This document shows, piece after piece, positions 25,232-34,994 of a DNA stretch of 64,000 nucleotides. The DNA lies in NCBI RefSeq assembly GCF_900088415.1, contig NZ_FLLQ01000001.1:1-64000 (forward strand). Direction: 5' to 3'. This DNA is from Vibrio mediterranei (GTDB lineage: Bacteria; Pseudomonadota; Gammaproteobacteria; Enterobacterales; Vibrionaceae). The notes under the pieces were generated by a model. It was not told where the DNA came from and searched no databases. It worked only from the letters and a program-made list of their open reading frames with translations. The position numbers and the translations under genes are program-made. Positions within the stretch are counted from its first letter, which is position 1, and every line of letters starts with the position of its first letter.

Positions 25232-26128
25232 CTAAGTCCAGTGTTTATCGACGAACTGATGTTGTTGTAACAAAGTCACCAGAGCATTGAGAACTGGACC
25301 ACTTGAATGGCTACGCGAAACTAAACAGCCAACAGGCGTTACCCAGCCGCTTTTTTCGTGAGCAACAGGTAATGCCACGATTTGCTCGTCCTGGAGTGCG
25401 TGCTTAAGTAACATTTCTGGTAAGTTAGCCCAACCCAAACCCTCGGTGACCATATCAACGAGGGTTTTGTGGTCATTTGCGTACCAAATATTTGAACTGA
25501 TGCCATAGGTAAACCATAGTTCCTGTTTCCCCGCACTTCTGTGGACACATTGTCTAAAGTGTTTTAAGTCAGAATCTTTTACCACGGGAAGTCTAGTAAG
25601 CTCATGGTTTGGTGCGACAACGGTTAAGAAACGAGCTTGACCGAGGATGAAAATATCCATGTCTACTTTTAACTCACCGTCGGCATAAACAATACCTATC
25701 TGTGCTTTGTCTTGTCGAATGAGTTCTTCGATATCAAACGTTGAGGCGCAGATAAGCTCGAAGTTAGTAATAGGGAACTGAGCCGCCAATGGGGACAACA
25801 GTTTAATAAACTCCTGACTCATCAAGCTATCGTCGACAGCAATGGTCAGTTCGTGTTCTGAGTCATTGGAAAGAGCTTCGATCTTTTGGTCGAAGTATTT
25901 TTGTTGATGCAATATAGAACGAGCAATAGGAAGAAGCGCTTTGCCATTTTCGGTGAGTTCGGGCGTGTTTTTTTCTCGACTAAATAAGGTTTGATCAATG
26001 GCGATCTCCAAATTAGAAATGGCTTGGCTTACCCCTGATTGGGCTCTTTTAAGCTTACGGGCTGCGGCGGAAAATGAACCGTGCTCACAAACCGCAACAA
26101 ACACTTTAAGCTGCTCAAAACTGTACAT
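25232..26128 (-). CDS. LysR-family regulator, divergent from PACE efflux gene
   Basis: A 298-residue LysR protein: N-terminal HTH with GSFSAAARKLKRAQSGVSQAI, then a two-lobed effector domain. It is transcribed divergently from a PACE transporter gene with about 135 bp between starts. PACE genes are commonly paired with a divergent LysR activator (AceR of Acinetobacter regulates AceI), so control of the neighbour is likely. Confidence 0.85.
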   Translation of the reverse strand: MYSFEQLKVFVAVCEHGSFSAAARKLKRAQSGVSQAISNLEIAIDQTLFSREKNTPELTENGKALLPIARSILHQQKYFDQKIEALSNDSEHELTIAVDDSLMSQEFIKLLSPLAAQFPITNFELICASTFDIEELIRQDKAQIGIVYADGELKVDMDIFILGQARFLTVVAPNHELTRLPVVKDSDLKHFRQCVHRSAGKQELWFTYGISSNIWYANDHKTLVDMVTEGLGWANLPEMLLKHALQDEQIVALPVAHEKSGWVTPVGCLVSRSHSSGPVLNALVTLLQQHQFVDKHWT

Positions 26129-26263
26129 TGTGATACCCCAAAAAATCCAAATGCCAATTTAGGCTATCACGATGTGTGATGGTTGTTAACTTTCTATATT
26201 GCTGAGAATACCGATAATCACCGCATACGATGTCCCCAAACAAAAAATAGTGAGGAATTTATA

Positions 26264-26692
26264 ATGGGAATAGTAGAGCGTATCTTTCACTCAGTGCTTT
26301 TTGAAGCGTTGGCAGTGACGTTTTCAGTTATCGGATTAGCGTTGTTTACCAACCATGATATTGCTTCATTATCAGGAACTATGATAGTTATTGCTACCAT
26401 GGCGATGTGTTGGAATTATCTATTTAACATGATGTTTGACTCTTTTGTTCAAGGGGAAAAGACACTGCGTTCTTTGAAGACGAGGATAGTTCATGTTGTT
26501 CTTTTTGAAGCAGGTCTATTGCTGGTTACTATTCCTGCAATGGCTTACTTACTTAACGTTTCTTTACTAGAGGCGTTTGTGATGGATATTGGTGTCACGA
26601 TTTTTATTACCATCTACGCTTTCTTGTTCAACCTGATCTATGACTATGCTCGTGTTTGGATAGTTACCAGCCGTATAGAAATGGCGAAATAA
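26264..26692 (+). CDS. PACE-family multidrug efflux transporter
   Basis: The ATG at 26264 has a GAGGAAT site. The open frame continues upstream to 26183 without a plausible start. The 142-residue product has four membrane helices arranged as two repeats (RIFHSVLFEALAV ... WNYLFNMMFD and RIVHVVLFEAGLLLV ... FLFNLIYDYARVW). This is the double bacterial-transmembrane-pair layout of the chlorhexidine/acriflavine exporter AceI, including the conserved membrane glutamate at residue 14. It would export cationic biocides or short diamines by proton antiport. Confidence 0.9.
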   Translation: MGIVERIFHSVLFEALAVTFSVIGLALFTNHDIASLSGTMIVIATMAMCWNYLFNMMFDSFVQGEKTLRSLKTRIVHVVLFEAGLLLVTIPAMAYLLNVSLLEAFVMDIGVTIFITIYAFLFNLIYDYARVWIVTSRIEMAK

Positions 26693-26704
26693 CCTATGAA
26701 GACA

Positions 26705-26735
26705 AGACAGAGTGAACTTTAAAAACGCTCTGTCT
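26705..26735 (+). terminator. Weak hairpin after the PACE gene
   Basis: Perfect 8-bp stem AGACAGAG/CTCTGTCT with a 15-base loop, 12 bp after the stop codon. No T run follows, so its strength is doubtful. Confidence 0.35.
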
Positions 26736-26926
26736 GAAAACACGGATAGTCTGCACGAAAGTTGAACTGTGTAGCTCTAATCATGTGATGTTGGTTCAAA
26801 AATGTGGGGCATCTACCAAATTTAAACTTTTGGCTTAAAAAAAGGGATCTCATCGAAGCAATATCGCTAACTAGGGTTTAGACTCTATTATTCGATATTC
26901 AACGTTATGCACTTTTTTTACGATTT

Positions 26927-27883
26927 ATGCTTGAACTTATATTGTCAGCACATCAAGGTTCCTCCGAAGAATTACTAGGCTTATCCGAAGTCTTTGATGC
27001 GGTGGATGCTTATATCTTCATTAAAGACAATAAAGGGAAGTACCAGTATGTGAATCGTAAAGTACTCGACAACTTTGATGTCACAATGAAAGGGATAAAA
27101 GGCAAAACGGATTGGCACCTGTTCAACTTCAGTGTTGCTAAAAAAATGCGTATCAATGACAAAAAGGTGATTGCAACTAAGAAGCCGACGCAGCAAAAAA
27201 TCCCTTTCAATATCGATAATCAGGAGTTGTACCACTTAACGGTTTCGTCACCCATTATCAAGAACGGCAAAGTGCTAGGAGTTATTGGGTTTGCTGTTGA
27301 TGTCTCAAAGGATATGGAAGAACGTCAGACCTTGCTAGAAGAAGCTAACACTGATGGCCTTACCGGATGTTTCAATCGACGTTACCTGCATTTAGCCTTA
27401 GAACAGCAAAAACAAAACTTCGCTCAGAGCCAAACGCCAAGTTCACTGCTTATTATTGATGTAGATCGCTTTAAACCAATTAATGATAAATATGGTCACT
27501 CCATAGGAGATAGAGTATTAATTGACGTCGTTAAGGTTATTAAACGCTTCACGCGTGAAGAAGATATGCTGTGCCGATATGGCGGTGATGAGTTTGTACT
27601 TTTGTTGCCGGGCAGCAATATCGATCAAGCCTATGCATTAGCGGGGCGTTTGTCCGAAAAAATAGATAAGTTAACCTTTAAGAGCAGCGGGGGTAAGTCG
27701 TTCAATGTTTCTTGCTCCATCGGGGTAGCGACTCATACGGTCGACGATGCGAACATCATTGAGCTGGCTGATAAAGCTTTGTATGTCTCGAAGAAAGGCT
27801 GCTCAGAAAAAGTACATATGCATTGTCCTAAAACTCAACAAATCCTTCATTGTCACTATTGTGATGCAGAAGTGAGCGCCTAG
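26927..27883 (+). CDS. Diguanylate cyclase with PAS sensor and Cys/His-rich tail
   Basis: The 318-residue protein has an N-terminal PAS domain (about residues 10-130, with AYIFIKDNKGKYQYVNRK) and a GGDEF domain. The intact catalytic GGDEF is at residues 219-223, and an RxxD inhibitory site (REED) lies five residues before it. It should make cyclic di-GMP and be product-inhibited. It has no membrane helix, so sensing is cytoplasmic. The last 25 residues (HMHCPKTQQ...HCHYC) contain four histidines and three cysteines, an unusual extension that could bind metal. The ribosome site is weak. Confidence 0.88.
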   Translation: MLELILSAHQGSSEELLGLSEVFDAVDAYIFIKDNKGKYQYVNRKVLDNFDVTMKGIKGKTDWHLFNFSVAKKMRINDKKVIATKKPTQQKIPFNIDNQELYHLTVSSPIIKNGKVLGVIGFAVDVSKDMEERQTLLEEANTDGLTGCFNRRYLHLALEQQKQNFAQSQTPSSLLIIDVDRFKPINDKYGHSIGDRVLIDVVKVIKRFTREEDMLCRYGGDEFVLLLPGSNIDQAYALAGRLSEKIDKLTFKSSGGKSFNVSCSIGVATHTVDDANIIELADKALYVSKKGCSEKVHMHCPKTQQILHCHYCDAEVSA

Positions 27884-28056
27884 CTCCAACTGTTGCAAAG
27901 ATTAACCGTTTATTAGCACGCTAGAGCCTTCCTCCCCTTGAAAACCCCGTGAAATACAGCTATTTATATCAGTATAAATACGTTTAAGCATCAAGATGAT
28001 GATAAGAAGAGAAAGGACGTTTCAACTCGGCCTTTCTCTATTTTGGGGAGAAAGGA

Positions 28057-29877
28057 ATGGCGCTATTGAAGAGAGCAGCAATGGCTGTGGGAGTTGGTTT
28101 ATTCACGAGTAGCGTATGGGCTGCCAATGTAATAGAGACGACAACCTTGGTGGGTTTTGGAACCGCAAAATACCCCGCAGACTTTAAACACTTCGATTAT
28201 GTCAATCCTGACGCACCCAAATACGGAAAAGTAACCTACGGCCAAAACGGCACGTTTGATAACTTCAACCGATACGCCTCTCGCGGACAACCTGCTGCCG
28301 CTACTGGTAACCTCTACGATACGCTTATGTTCTCTCCAAGCGATGAGATCGATGCATTTTATCCTCTGATTGCTGAGAAAGTGCGTTACTCAGACGATTA
28401 TTCGTGGCTTGAAGTCGATATCAATCCTAAAGCGAAATTTAACGATGGTGTTCCTATTACCGCCAAAGACGTTGAGTTTACTTATGCCAAGTTTGTAAAA
28501 GAGGGGGTACCGCAATTTCGTGCATACTATAAAGACGTTAAAAGCGTAAAAGCAATTTCTGATCTCACTGTGCGTATCGAAATGTCGGTTCCAAATAAGG
28601 AAAAGTTATTCAGTTTAGCGCAAAGCACTCGTGTGTTGCCTGAGCACTACTGGAAAGATAAGAACTTTTCGGAGCCGTTAAATGAACCTCCTGTTGGCAG
28701 TGGTGCTTATAAGATCGTCGATTATAAGATGGGACAATCTCTAACTTACCAACTCGATGAAAACTATTGGGCAAAAGATCTTCCGGTGAATGTCGGACGC
28801 AATAACTTCAAAACGATTCAGTACGATTACTATCGTGATGACACGGTTATGTTAGAAGCATTCAAAGCAGGGGAGTTTGATTTTAGGGAAGAGTCCAGTG
28901 CTAAGTTTTGGGCTAGTTCCTATAACGGTGTGAATTTTGATAAAGGTTATATCAAGAAAGAAGAGATTGAGCACCACAAACCAATGGCTACTCAAGCATT
29001 TGTGTTTAACACAGAGCGTCCTGTATTTAGCGACCCCAAAGTGCGCGAAGCTCTAAACTACGCCATGGATTTTGAGTGGATGAACAAGAATATGTTTTAT
29101 AACCAGTACACTCGAACTCGTAGTTATTTCCAAAACACCGACTATGAAGCGAAGGGTCTACCATCTGAAGCAGAACTTGAGGTCTTAAATAAATATAAAG
29201 GTAAGATCCCAGAGCGCGTCTTCACCGATGAATATAATCCACCGGTCACAGACGGATCAGGTCGCATCAGACCACAAATGCGCAAGGCCTTTGCACTGCT
29301 AAAAGAAGCCGGCTGGCAGTTAAAGAATAAAGTCATGACTAACATGGAAACGGGTGAGCCGCTGAGCTTTGAACTATTGATTTATAGCCCAACTTCCGAA
29401 CGATTCGCGATTCCGGTGCAAAAGAACATGCGTGCTATGGGTATCGATATGCGTATTCGTACTGTCGACACTACGCAATATTTGAAACGTTGGCGTGACC
29501 GAGACTTTGACATGGTATCATCTCGTTACACAGCACATCCATATCCAAGCTCTGACTTGAAGATTGTTTGGAACTCTAATTTCATCGATTCGACCTATAA
29601 CCAAGCGGGCGTTAAGGATCCTGTTATTGATGATCTGACTGACTTGATTGAACAAAATCAGCAAAACCCTGAAAACTTATTAGCGTTGGGAAGGTCTTTA
29701 GATAGAGTACTTCAGTGGAACTTTTACATTATTCCTCAGTGGTATATCAAAAAATACCGTGTAGCCACTTGGGATAAATTTGAGCGCCCTGATGTCTTAC
29801 CTACTTACGACTTAGGTGTCGATACTTGGTGGGTGTCTAAAGAGAAAGCTGAAAAGCTTCCTGCAAAACGTCGATAA
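28057..29877 (+). CDS. yejA: Peptide ABC importer, binding protein YejA
   Basis: A 606-residue exported SBP family 5 protein. It has a signal peptide (about residues 1-22, ending VWA), then GFGTAKYPADFKHFDYVNPDAPK, the characteristic start of YejA. In other enterics and vibrios the Yej system takes up oligopeptides, including the antibiotic microcin C and defensin fragments. A GGAGAAAGGA site precedes the ATG. It is the first gene of a four-gene operon, with yejB beginning nine bases after its stop. Confidence 0.92.
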   Translation: MALLKRAAMAVGVGLFTSSVWAANVIETTTLVGFGTAKYPADFKHFDYVNPDAPKYGKVTYGQNGTFDNFNRYASRGQPAAATGNLYDTLMFSPSDEIDAFYPLIAEKVRYSDDYSWLEVDINPKAKFNDGVPITAKDVEFTYAKFVKEGVPQFRAYYKDVKSVKAISDLTVRIEMSVPNKEKLFSLAQSTRVLPEHYWKDKNFSEPLNEPPVGSGAYKIVDYKMGQSLTYQLDENYWAKDLPVNVGRNNFKTIQYDYYRDDTVMLEAFKAGEFDFREESSAKFWASSYNGVNFDKGYIKKEEIEHHKPMATQAFVFNTERPVFSDPKVREALNYAMDFEWMNKNMFYNQYTRTRSYFQNTDYEAKGLPSEAELEVLNKYKGKIPERVFTDEYNPPVTDGSGRIRPQMRKAFALLKEAGWQLKNKVMTNMETGEPLSFELLIYSPTSERFAIPVQKNMRAMGIDMRIRTVDTTQYLKRWRDRDFDMVSSRYTAHPYPSSDLKIVWNSNFIDSTYNQAGVKDPVIDDLTDLIEQNQQNPENLLALGRSLDRVLQWNFYIIPQWYIKKYRVATWDKFERPDVLPTYDLGVDTWWVSKEKAEKLPAKRR

Positions 29878-29886
29878 GAGGGATAG

Positions 29887-30975
29887 ATGGCGGCTTATAT
29901 ATTCCGGCGCTTGTTGCTGGTGATTCCAACACTTTGGGCAATTATAACCATTAACTTCTTCATTATTCAGATTGCACCTGGAGGGCCTGTAGAACAGGCT
30001 CTTGCTCAAATGCAAGGTCTGGAATCTGGAGTCATGGAGCGCTTTAGTGGCGGCGGGAGCGAGGTTGATCTTGATTCAGGCCCTAGTGATGAAGCAACGG
30101 GATACAAAGGTTCCCGTGGGCTAGATCCTGAAGTTGTAGAGGCAATTAAAAAGCAGTTTGGTTTCGATAAACCAATGCATGAACGCTATTTTGACATGCT
30201 CAAAAACTACGCGATGTTCAACTTTGGAGACAGTTTGTTTCGTGGCGGTAATGTCATAGACCTCATTAAAGAGCGGCTGCCAGTATCGATATCATTGGGG
30301 TTATGGAGTACCCTAATTATCTACTTGATATCGATACCATTAGGCATTCTTAAAGCGATACATCATGGATCTCGCTTCGATATTTGGTCGAGCGCCGTTG
30401 TCATTGTCGGTTATGCTATCCCGGGTTTTTTGTTCGCCATTATCCTCATCATCTTTTTTGCCAGCGGCAATTATTTCAGTTGGTTCCCATTAAGAGGTTT
30501 GGTGTCGAGCAACTTTGATCAATTGACTTGGTATCAGCAAATCGTTGACTATTTTTGGCATTTAACCTTGCCGATTCTTGCTATGGTTATTGGCGGTTTT
30601 GCTACGCTCAGTATGCTGACCAAAAACTCTTTCCTAGATGAAATTAACAAGCAATATGTGGTGACAGCTAGAGCGAAAGGGCTTGATGAAAGCAGTATTC
30701 TCTACAAGCATGTATTCCGAAATGCAATGCTGATCATCATTGCCGGTTTCCCTAGTGCTTTTATCAGCATTTTCTTCACCGGTTCTATGTTGATAGAGGT
30801 AATGTTCTCGCTTGAGGGGATAGGGTTACTCGGTTTTGAATCTACTATTCAACGTGATTACCCCGTGGTATTCAGTTCTCTCTACATTATGACGTTACTA
30901 GGTCTGATCTTGAGTATTATTTCTGACTTAACTTATACGTGGGTTGACCCTCGTATCGACTTCGAGGCGCGTTAA
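29887..30975 (+). CDS. yejB: Peptide ABC importer, permease YejB
   Basis: A 362-residue OppB-type permease. The first helix and [19 protein letters not shown] are typical of YejB, as is the long periplasmic insertion before KKQFGFDKP. Five further helices and the coupling loop [15 protein letters not shown] follow, then a C-terminus ending [11 protein letters not shown]. The stop directly precedes the yejE ATG with no spacer. Confidence 0.92.
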   Translation: MAAYIFRRLLLVIPTLWAIITINFFIIQIAPGGPVEQALAQMQGLESGVMERFSGGGSEVDLDSGPSDEATGYKGSRGLDPEVVEAIKKQFGFDKPMHERYFDMLKNYAMFNFGDSLFRGGNVIDLIKERLPVSISLGLWSTLIIYLISIPLGILKAIHHGSRFDIWSSAVVIVGYAIPGFLFAIILIIFFASGNYFSWFPLRGLVSSNFDQLTWYQQIVDYFWHLTLPILAMVIGGFATLSMLTKNSFLDEINKQYVVTARAKGLDESSILYKHVFRNAMLIIIAGFPSAFISIFFTGSMLIEVMFSLEGIGLLGFESTIQRDYPVVFSSLYIMTLLGLILSIISDLTYTWVDPRIDFEAR

Positions 30976-31998
30976 ATGGCAATGAATCCTCTTACAAGAG
31001 CTCGTTGGCAGCGCTTTAAAGCCAATAAACGTGGGTACTGGTCAACATGGGTATTCTTCGTTCTTTTTTTCTTGAGTCTGTTTGCTGAGTTTATCGCCAA
31101 CGATAAGCCGCTACTGGTGGAATACAACAACCAATGGTATTACCCAATTTTCACACAGTATGCAGAAACCAAGTTTGGTGGGGAGTTTGAAACAGAAGCT
31201 GATTATACTGACCCATATGTTATTGACCTTATTGAGGAAAAGGGCTTTATCATTTGGCCGTTAATCCGCTTTAGCTACGATACCATCAATTACGATATAG
31301 TGGCGTCAGTTCCGTCTGCACCGGATAACGTCAACTGGCTGGGTACAGATGATAAAGGTCGGGATGTGTTAGCTCGGATTATTTATGGCTTTCGAATATC
31401 TGTATTGTTCGGTTTTATCCTAACCATAGTATCCAGTGTGATTGGTGTTGCAGTGGGTGCGACACAAGGTTATTACGGCGGTTGGATAGATTTATTCGGT
31501 CAACGCTTTATTGAAGTGTGGTCTGGCATGCCGACTCTTTTCTTATTGATTATCTTATCGAGTTTTGTTGAACCAAACTTCTGGTGGCTACTCGGTATTA
31601 TGGTGCTATTCAGTTGGATGAGTTTGGTTGGTGTCGTTCGGGCTGAATTTCTAAGATGCCGAAATTTCGATTACGTGAAAGCGGCTCACGCCATGGGTGT
31701 AGACGACAAGCGAATCATGCTCAGGCATATGTTACCCAACGCGATGGTGGCGTCACTGACGATGATGCCATTCATCCTCTCTGGCTCAGTGACCACGTTA
31801 ACGTCGCTAGACTTCTTAGGATTTGGTTTACCCGCAGGCTCGCCGTCGCTAGGTGAATTGCTTGCGCAAGGTAAAGCTAATCTACAAGCGCCTTGGCTTG
31901 GTTTGTCGGCGTTTGCCGTTCTATCGATAATGTTAACGCTACTTGTATTTGCTGGTGAAGCGGTACGAGACGCATTTGACCCTCACCAGCAAGGTTAA
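30976..31998 (+). CDS. yejE: Peptide ABC importer, permease YejE
   Basis: A 340-residue OppC-type permease with the YejE-specific large periplasmic loop after helix 1 (WYYPIFTQYAETKFGG). The family motif LGTDDKGRDVLARIIYGFRI follows, and an EAA loop with AHAMGVDDKRIMLRHMLPN. The N-terminus is cytoplasmic and basic. It begins immediately after yejB and would pair with YejB in the membrane. Confidence 0.92.
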   Translation: MAMNPLTRARWQRFKANKRGYWSTWVFFVLFFLSLFAEFIANDKPLLVEYNNQWYYPIFTQYAETKFGGEFETEADYTDPYVIDLIEEKGFIIWPLIRFSYDTINYDIVASVPSAPDNVNWLGTDDKGRDVLARIIYGFRISVLFGFILTIVSSVIGVAVGATQGYYGGWIDLFGQRFIEVWSGMPTLFLLIILSSFVEPNFWWLLGIMVLFSWMSLVGVVRAEFLRCRNFDYVKAAHAMGVDDKRIMLRHMLPNAMVASLTMMPFILSGSVTTLTSLDFLGFGLPAGSPSLGELLAQGKANLQAPWLGLSAFAVLSIMLTLLVFAGEAVRDAFDPHQQG

Positions 31999-32008
31999 TA
32001 GGCAACGT

Positions 32009-33613
32009 ATGACGAAAGATGATCCAAAACACGTACTTGCTATTGAGGACCTTTCCGTTGGGTTTGGTAGAGGTAAGCAAGTAGAACAAGTGACCTATGA
32101 TGTTTCCCTAAAAATCCGCAAAGGGGAAACTTTAGCATTAGTAGGAGAGAGTGGTTCAGGTAAATCGGTAACAGCCAACGCGATCCTTAAGCTGCTGCCG
32201 AAAGGCTCTAGCCACTATCTAAACGGTCACATTACGTTTGATGATATTGATATGCTTAATTGCTCCGAGCGGCAACTTCGAGGTATTCGAGGTGGTCGCA
32301 TCGGAATGATTTTCCAAGAGCCGATGGTGTCATTGAACCCGCTGCATAAAATAGGCAAACAGCTGGTAGAAACTTTAGCGATTCACCGAGGTATGAGAAC
32401 CAGTAAAGCAGAGTCGCTGGCGATTTCATGGCTGAAGAAAGTTGGCATTCGATATCCAGAACAGAAGATCTTAGCCTATCCACATGAGCTTTCCGGTGGA
32501 GAGCGTCAACGTGTCATGATTGCCATGGCGCTGATTAACGAGCCTGAACTCCTAATCGCTGATGAACCTACCACAGCACTAGATGTGTCGGTTCAAGCAC
32601 AGATTCTGGACCTTCTGAAAGATCTACAACATGAACTCGGCATGGCGATGCTGTTTATTACTCATGATTTGAGTATTGTGCGCCGTATTGCTGATAGAGT
32701 GGCGGTCATGCAACAAGGGCGTTTGGTTGAGGTTGGCGAGTGTCATCAAGTGTTTAATGCACCTGAACATCCTTATACACAAAAGCTGATCAACTCCGAC
32801 CCTAGAGGCTTACCTGTTGAGGTCTCTGCCTCCGCGAAACCACTGCTTGCTGTTGATGATTTGAAAGTTTGGTTTCCTATCACGGGTGGCTTGTTCAAAC
32901 GCGTTGTCAGTCATGTCAAAGCAGTAACCAATATGCAGTTTGAACTTAAGCAGGGTTACTCGATTGGCTTAGTTGGAGAGAGCGGTTCAGGCAAATCAAC
33001 GACGGGCATGGCGATTCTTAAGTTAGTTCAAAGTGAAGGTATCATTGAGTTTGATGGCCAAGACATTCAGACGTTGGACCGCAAAGGTATGTTGCCTTTT
33101 AGAAGCCGAATGCAGGTTGTGTTTCAAGATCCTTTCTCAGCACTAAACCCAAGAATGTCTGTGGCACAGGTCATTGGAGAAGGATTAAGAGTTCATTTTG
33201 AGCACGACGAGGCAACTCTAGAAAAGATGATTTGTGACGTGATGCAAGAGGTGGACTTAGACCCTGAAACAAGACACCGATATCCAAATGAGTTCTCTGG
33301 AGGACAAAGGCAGCGTATTGCGATTGCAAGGGCATTGATTCTCAAACCAGAATTTATCTTGCTAGATGAGCCTACGTCTTCTCTAGATAGAACAGTGCAA
33401 GCACAAGTTCTTGATTTGCTCAAAGAGCTACAAATAAAACATGGGCTGACTTATCTATTTATTAGCCACGACTTGAATGTTGTAAAGTCACTTTGCCATT
33501 ACACCATCGTAATGAAAGATGGCGAAATTGTAGAACAGGGCGATACACAAACGCTGTTCGCAACACCTCAAAAAGACTACACAAAGACCTTGGTTTCTTT
33601 ATCGGCATTCTAG
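32009..33613 (+). CDS. yejF: Peptide ABC importer, double ATPase YejF
   Basis: The ATG at 32009 gives 534 residues. A frame to 31943 would overlap yejE. Two complete ATPase domains are fused: Walker A GESGSGKSV and later GESGSGKST, signatures LSGGERQRVMIAMAL and FSGGQRQRIAIARAL, and Walker B LLIADEPTTALD and FILLDEPTSSLD. The fusion is the normal YejF form and powers YejBE alone. It ends the operon. A hairpin lies between it and the convergent outer-membrane protein gene. Confidence 0.92.
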   Translation: MTKDDPKHVLAIEDLSVGFGRGKQVEQVTYDVSLKIRKGETLALVGESGSGKSVTANAILKLLPKGSSHYLNGHITFDDIDMLNCSERQLRGIRGGRIGMIFQEPMVSLNPLHKIGKQLVETLAIHRGMRTSKAESLAISWLKKVGIRYPEQKILAYPHELSGGERQRVMIAMALINEPELLIADEPTTALDVSVQAQILDLLKDLQHELGMAMLFITHDLSIVRRIADRVAVMQQGRLVEVGECHQVFNAPEHPYTQKLINSDPRGLPVEVSASAKPLLAVDDLKVWFPITGGLFKRVVSHVKAVTNMQFELKQGYSIGLVGESGSGKSTTGMAILKLVQSEGIIEFDGQDIQTLDRKGMLPFRSRMQVVFQDPFSALNPRMSVAQVIGEGLRVHFEHDEATLEKMICDVMQEVDLDPETRHRYPNEFSGGQRQRIAIARALILKPEFILLDEPTSSLDRTVQAQVLDLLKELQIKHGLTYLFISHDLNVVKSLCHYTIVMKDGEIVEQGDTQTLFATPQKDYTKTLVSLSAF

Positions 33614-33631
33614 AATGGCTGCGAGAAAAAT

Positions 33632-33659
33632 CCCCCTACCAAAACAGAGAGGTAGGGGG
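33632..33659 (-). terminator. Terminator for the minus-strand outer-membrane genes
   Basis: A perfect 9-bp stem (CCCCCTACC / GGTAGGGGG), read leftwards, is followed by ATTTTT. It therefore fits termination of the gene at 33688-34227 and may also stop yejF transcription. Confidence 0.6.
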
Positions 33660-33687
33660 TGAGCTACCAATGAAACTTGGCAAAAAT

Positions 33688-34227
33688 CTAAAAGCTCCAG
33701 CCGATTCGTGTAATGAAGTGAGTGAGCTGCCCATTGTGAGAGTCCACTAAGCTGGTTTCTAATCCTCCTGATAGAGTTAAACCAAAATCGAAACTAGCTA
33801 GTACTCCGGTGCCTAATGCAAGAGCTTTGTTGTCCTCATCTTTATAACGATAATCACCTACACCGCCTGAGAAATAGAACGCGACGTTATCAGTAAATCC
33901 GTAAGAAGCACCGAGCATATAGGTTTGAAGAGACGGTTTTTCTCCGCGTATCTCAGAGTATTTTAAGTGTTGGTAACTCAATAGCGGCGCCCAGCCATCC
34001 TTACTAGGCATTTTTCCAGCCATGGCACCGATATTGTGTTGTAAAGAGTTGCTCCATGTGTCGCTCCAAGCAAAGCCTGCTGACACGAATAGTTTGTTTT
34101 TGTCTTCACTGTTAATAGCGTCGTCTTGCTTCGCTTCCGCAAGTGAAAGCCCTCCTAATAAAAGGAAGACTGTTGCAATTAATTTAGATATCCAAGATGG
34201 TTTAGCTTGCTCTGATTGCATATTCAT
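33688..34227 (-). CDS. Outer-membrane beta-barrel protein, small
   Basis: The start at 34227 follows a GAAGTG site, and a longer frame to 34320 would overlap the upstream gene. The 179-residue product has a signal peptide (hydrophobic core about residues 15-30, ending AEA). Alternating amphipathic strands follow, and the protein ends in WSF, the aromatic C-terminal signature recognised by the BAM machinery. It probably forms an eight-stranded barrel. Function unknown. It is 10 bp after a second barrel gene, so the two are co-transcribed. Confidence 0.7.
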   Translation of the reverse strand: MNMQSEQAKPSWISKLIATVFLLLGGLSLAEAKQDDAINSEDKNKLFVSAGFAWSDTWSNSLQHNIGAMAGKMPSKDGWAPLLSYQHLKYSEIRGEKPSLQTYMLGASYGFTDNVAFYFSGGVGDYRYKDEDNKALALGTGVLASFDFGLTLSGGLETSLVDSHNGQLTHFITRIGWSF

Positions 34228-34237
34228 ATTGTCACTT

Positions 34238-34921
34238 CTATTTAAAGTTGAGATTGAAACCAAATTCGTAAGTACCTTCCGTGGTTCGAGGTTCACCTGG
34301 ACGCACACGGTGCTGCCCATATCGGTACTTCACATAGGGTTCAATGTATTTAGGTTTAAAAGTAAGAGTAAAGTCGGCGTGATAAATACTAGGTTCTAGT
34401 GTGGTTTCCGACATAATTCGCTCGTGGTTTAACGAGTAGCTAAAGTTAAGCCAGTTAATTGGCGTATAACTTGTTCCAATACTTGCTTTCCATTCTCGAT
34501 GAGTGTTGAAGTTTGGACTTAAAATAGGGAAGTCATCACTTTGAAATACACTCTTACGCCATTCGTACGACGTAGAACCGAAAATTAAAACTTCATTAGT
34601 GAGCATTTTTCCAGCGAAAACGCCAAGGTTATATATATCAACGAGGTCGGCCCTACCGTATGTGGCAAACGCTTCGGTATAGGTTTCTCCTAGTAACATA
34701 CCGTAGCCAGCTCCTAGCTCGAGGTAACCAGTCGAATCGACCTCAAACCCAAGATTTATTTCTTCAGTCGCTTGAACTGTTCCAGAAAGCGTTCCAACCC
34801 AAGTATCACCAACCTTTGATGTTTGAAAACTCATTGTTGGTTCGTAATACGACAGTTCGTGATGGTCCGCCATTACCAATATAGGTAGAAACGCCATCGC
34901 TGTAACAATGTATTTATTCAT
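34238..34921 (-). CDS. Outer-membrane beta-barrel protein of unknown function
   Basis: A 227-residue protein with a signal peptide (about residues 1-18, ending VMA). Many amphipathic beta-strands follow (YLELGAGYGMLLGETY, LNFSYSLNHERI, IEPYVKYRYGQHR), and it ends FNLNFK, close to a barrel end signal. The spacing of strands resembles small porin-like or MipA/OmpW-size barrels, but no family was recognised. It shares the AGKM segment with the next gene, hinting at distant relatedness. A terminator lies upstream, after the lipoprotein gene, so it may have its own promoter. Confidence 0.68.
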   Translation of the reverse strand: MNKYIVTAMAFLPILVMADHHELSYYEPTMSFQTSKVGDTWVGTLSGTVQATEEINLGFEVDSTGYLELGAGYGMLLGETYTEAFATYGRADLVDIYNLGVFAGKMLTNEVLIFGSTSYEWRKSVFQSDDFPILSPNFNTHREWKASIGTSYTPINWLNFSYSLNHERIMSETTLEPSIYHADFTLTFKPKYIEPYVKYRYGQHRVRPGEPRTTEGTYEFGFNLNFK

Positions 34922-34940
34922 GTTTCATTCGCTCAAAATA

Positions 34941-34972
34941 AAAGGAGTCGAATAAATCCGACTCCTTTGGTT
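34941..34972 (-). terminator. Terminator after the lipoprotein gene
   Basis: A perfect 10-bp stem (AAAGGAGTCG / CGACTCCTTT), read leftwards, is followed by TATTTT. It is 26 bp after the lipoprotein stop, before the barrel genes. Confidence 0.7.
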
Positions 34973-34994
34973 TTATTTTATTATTGTGTTTCTA

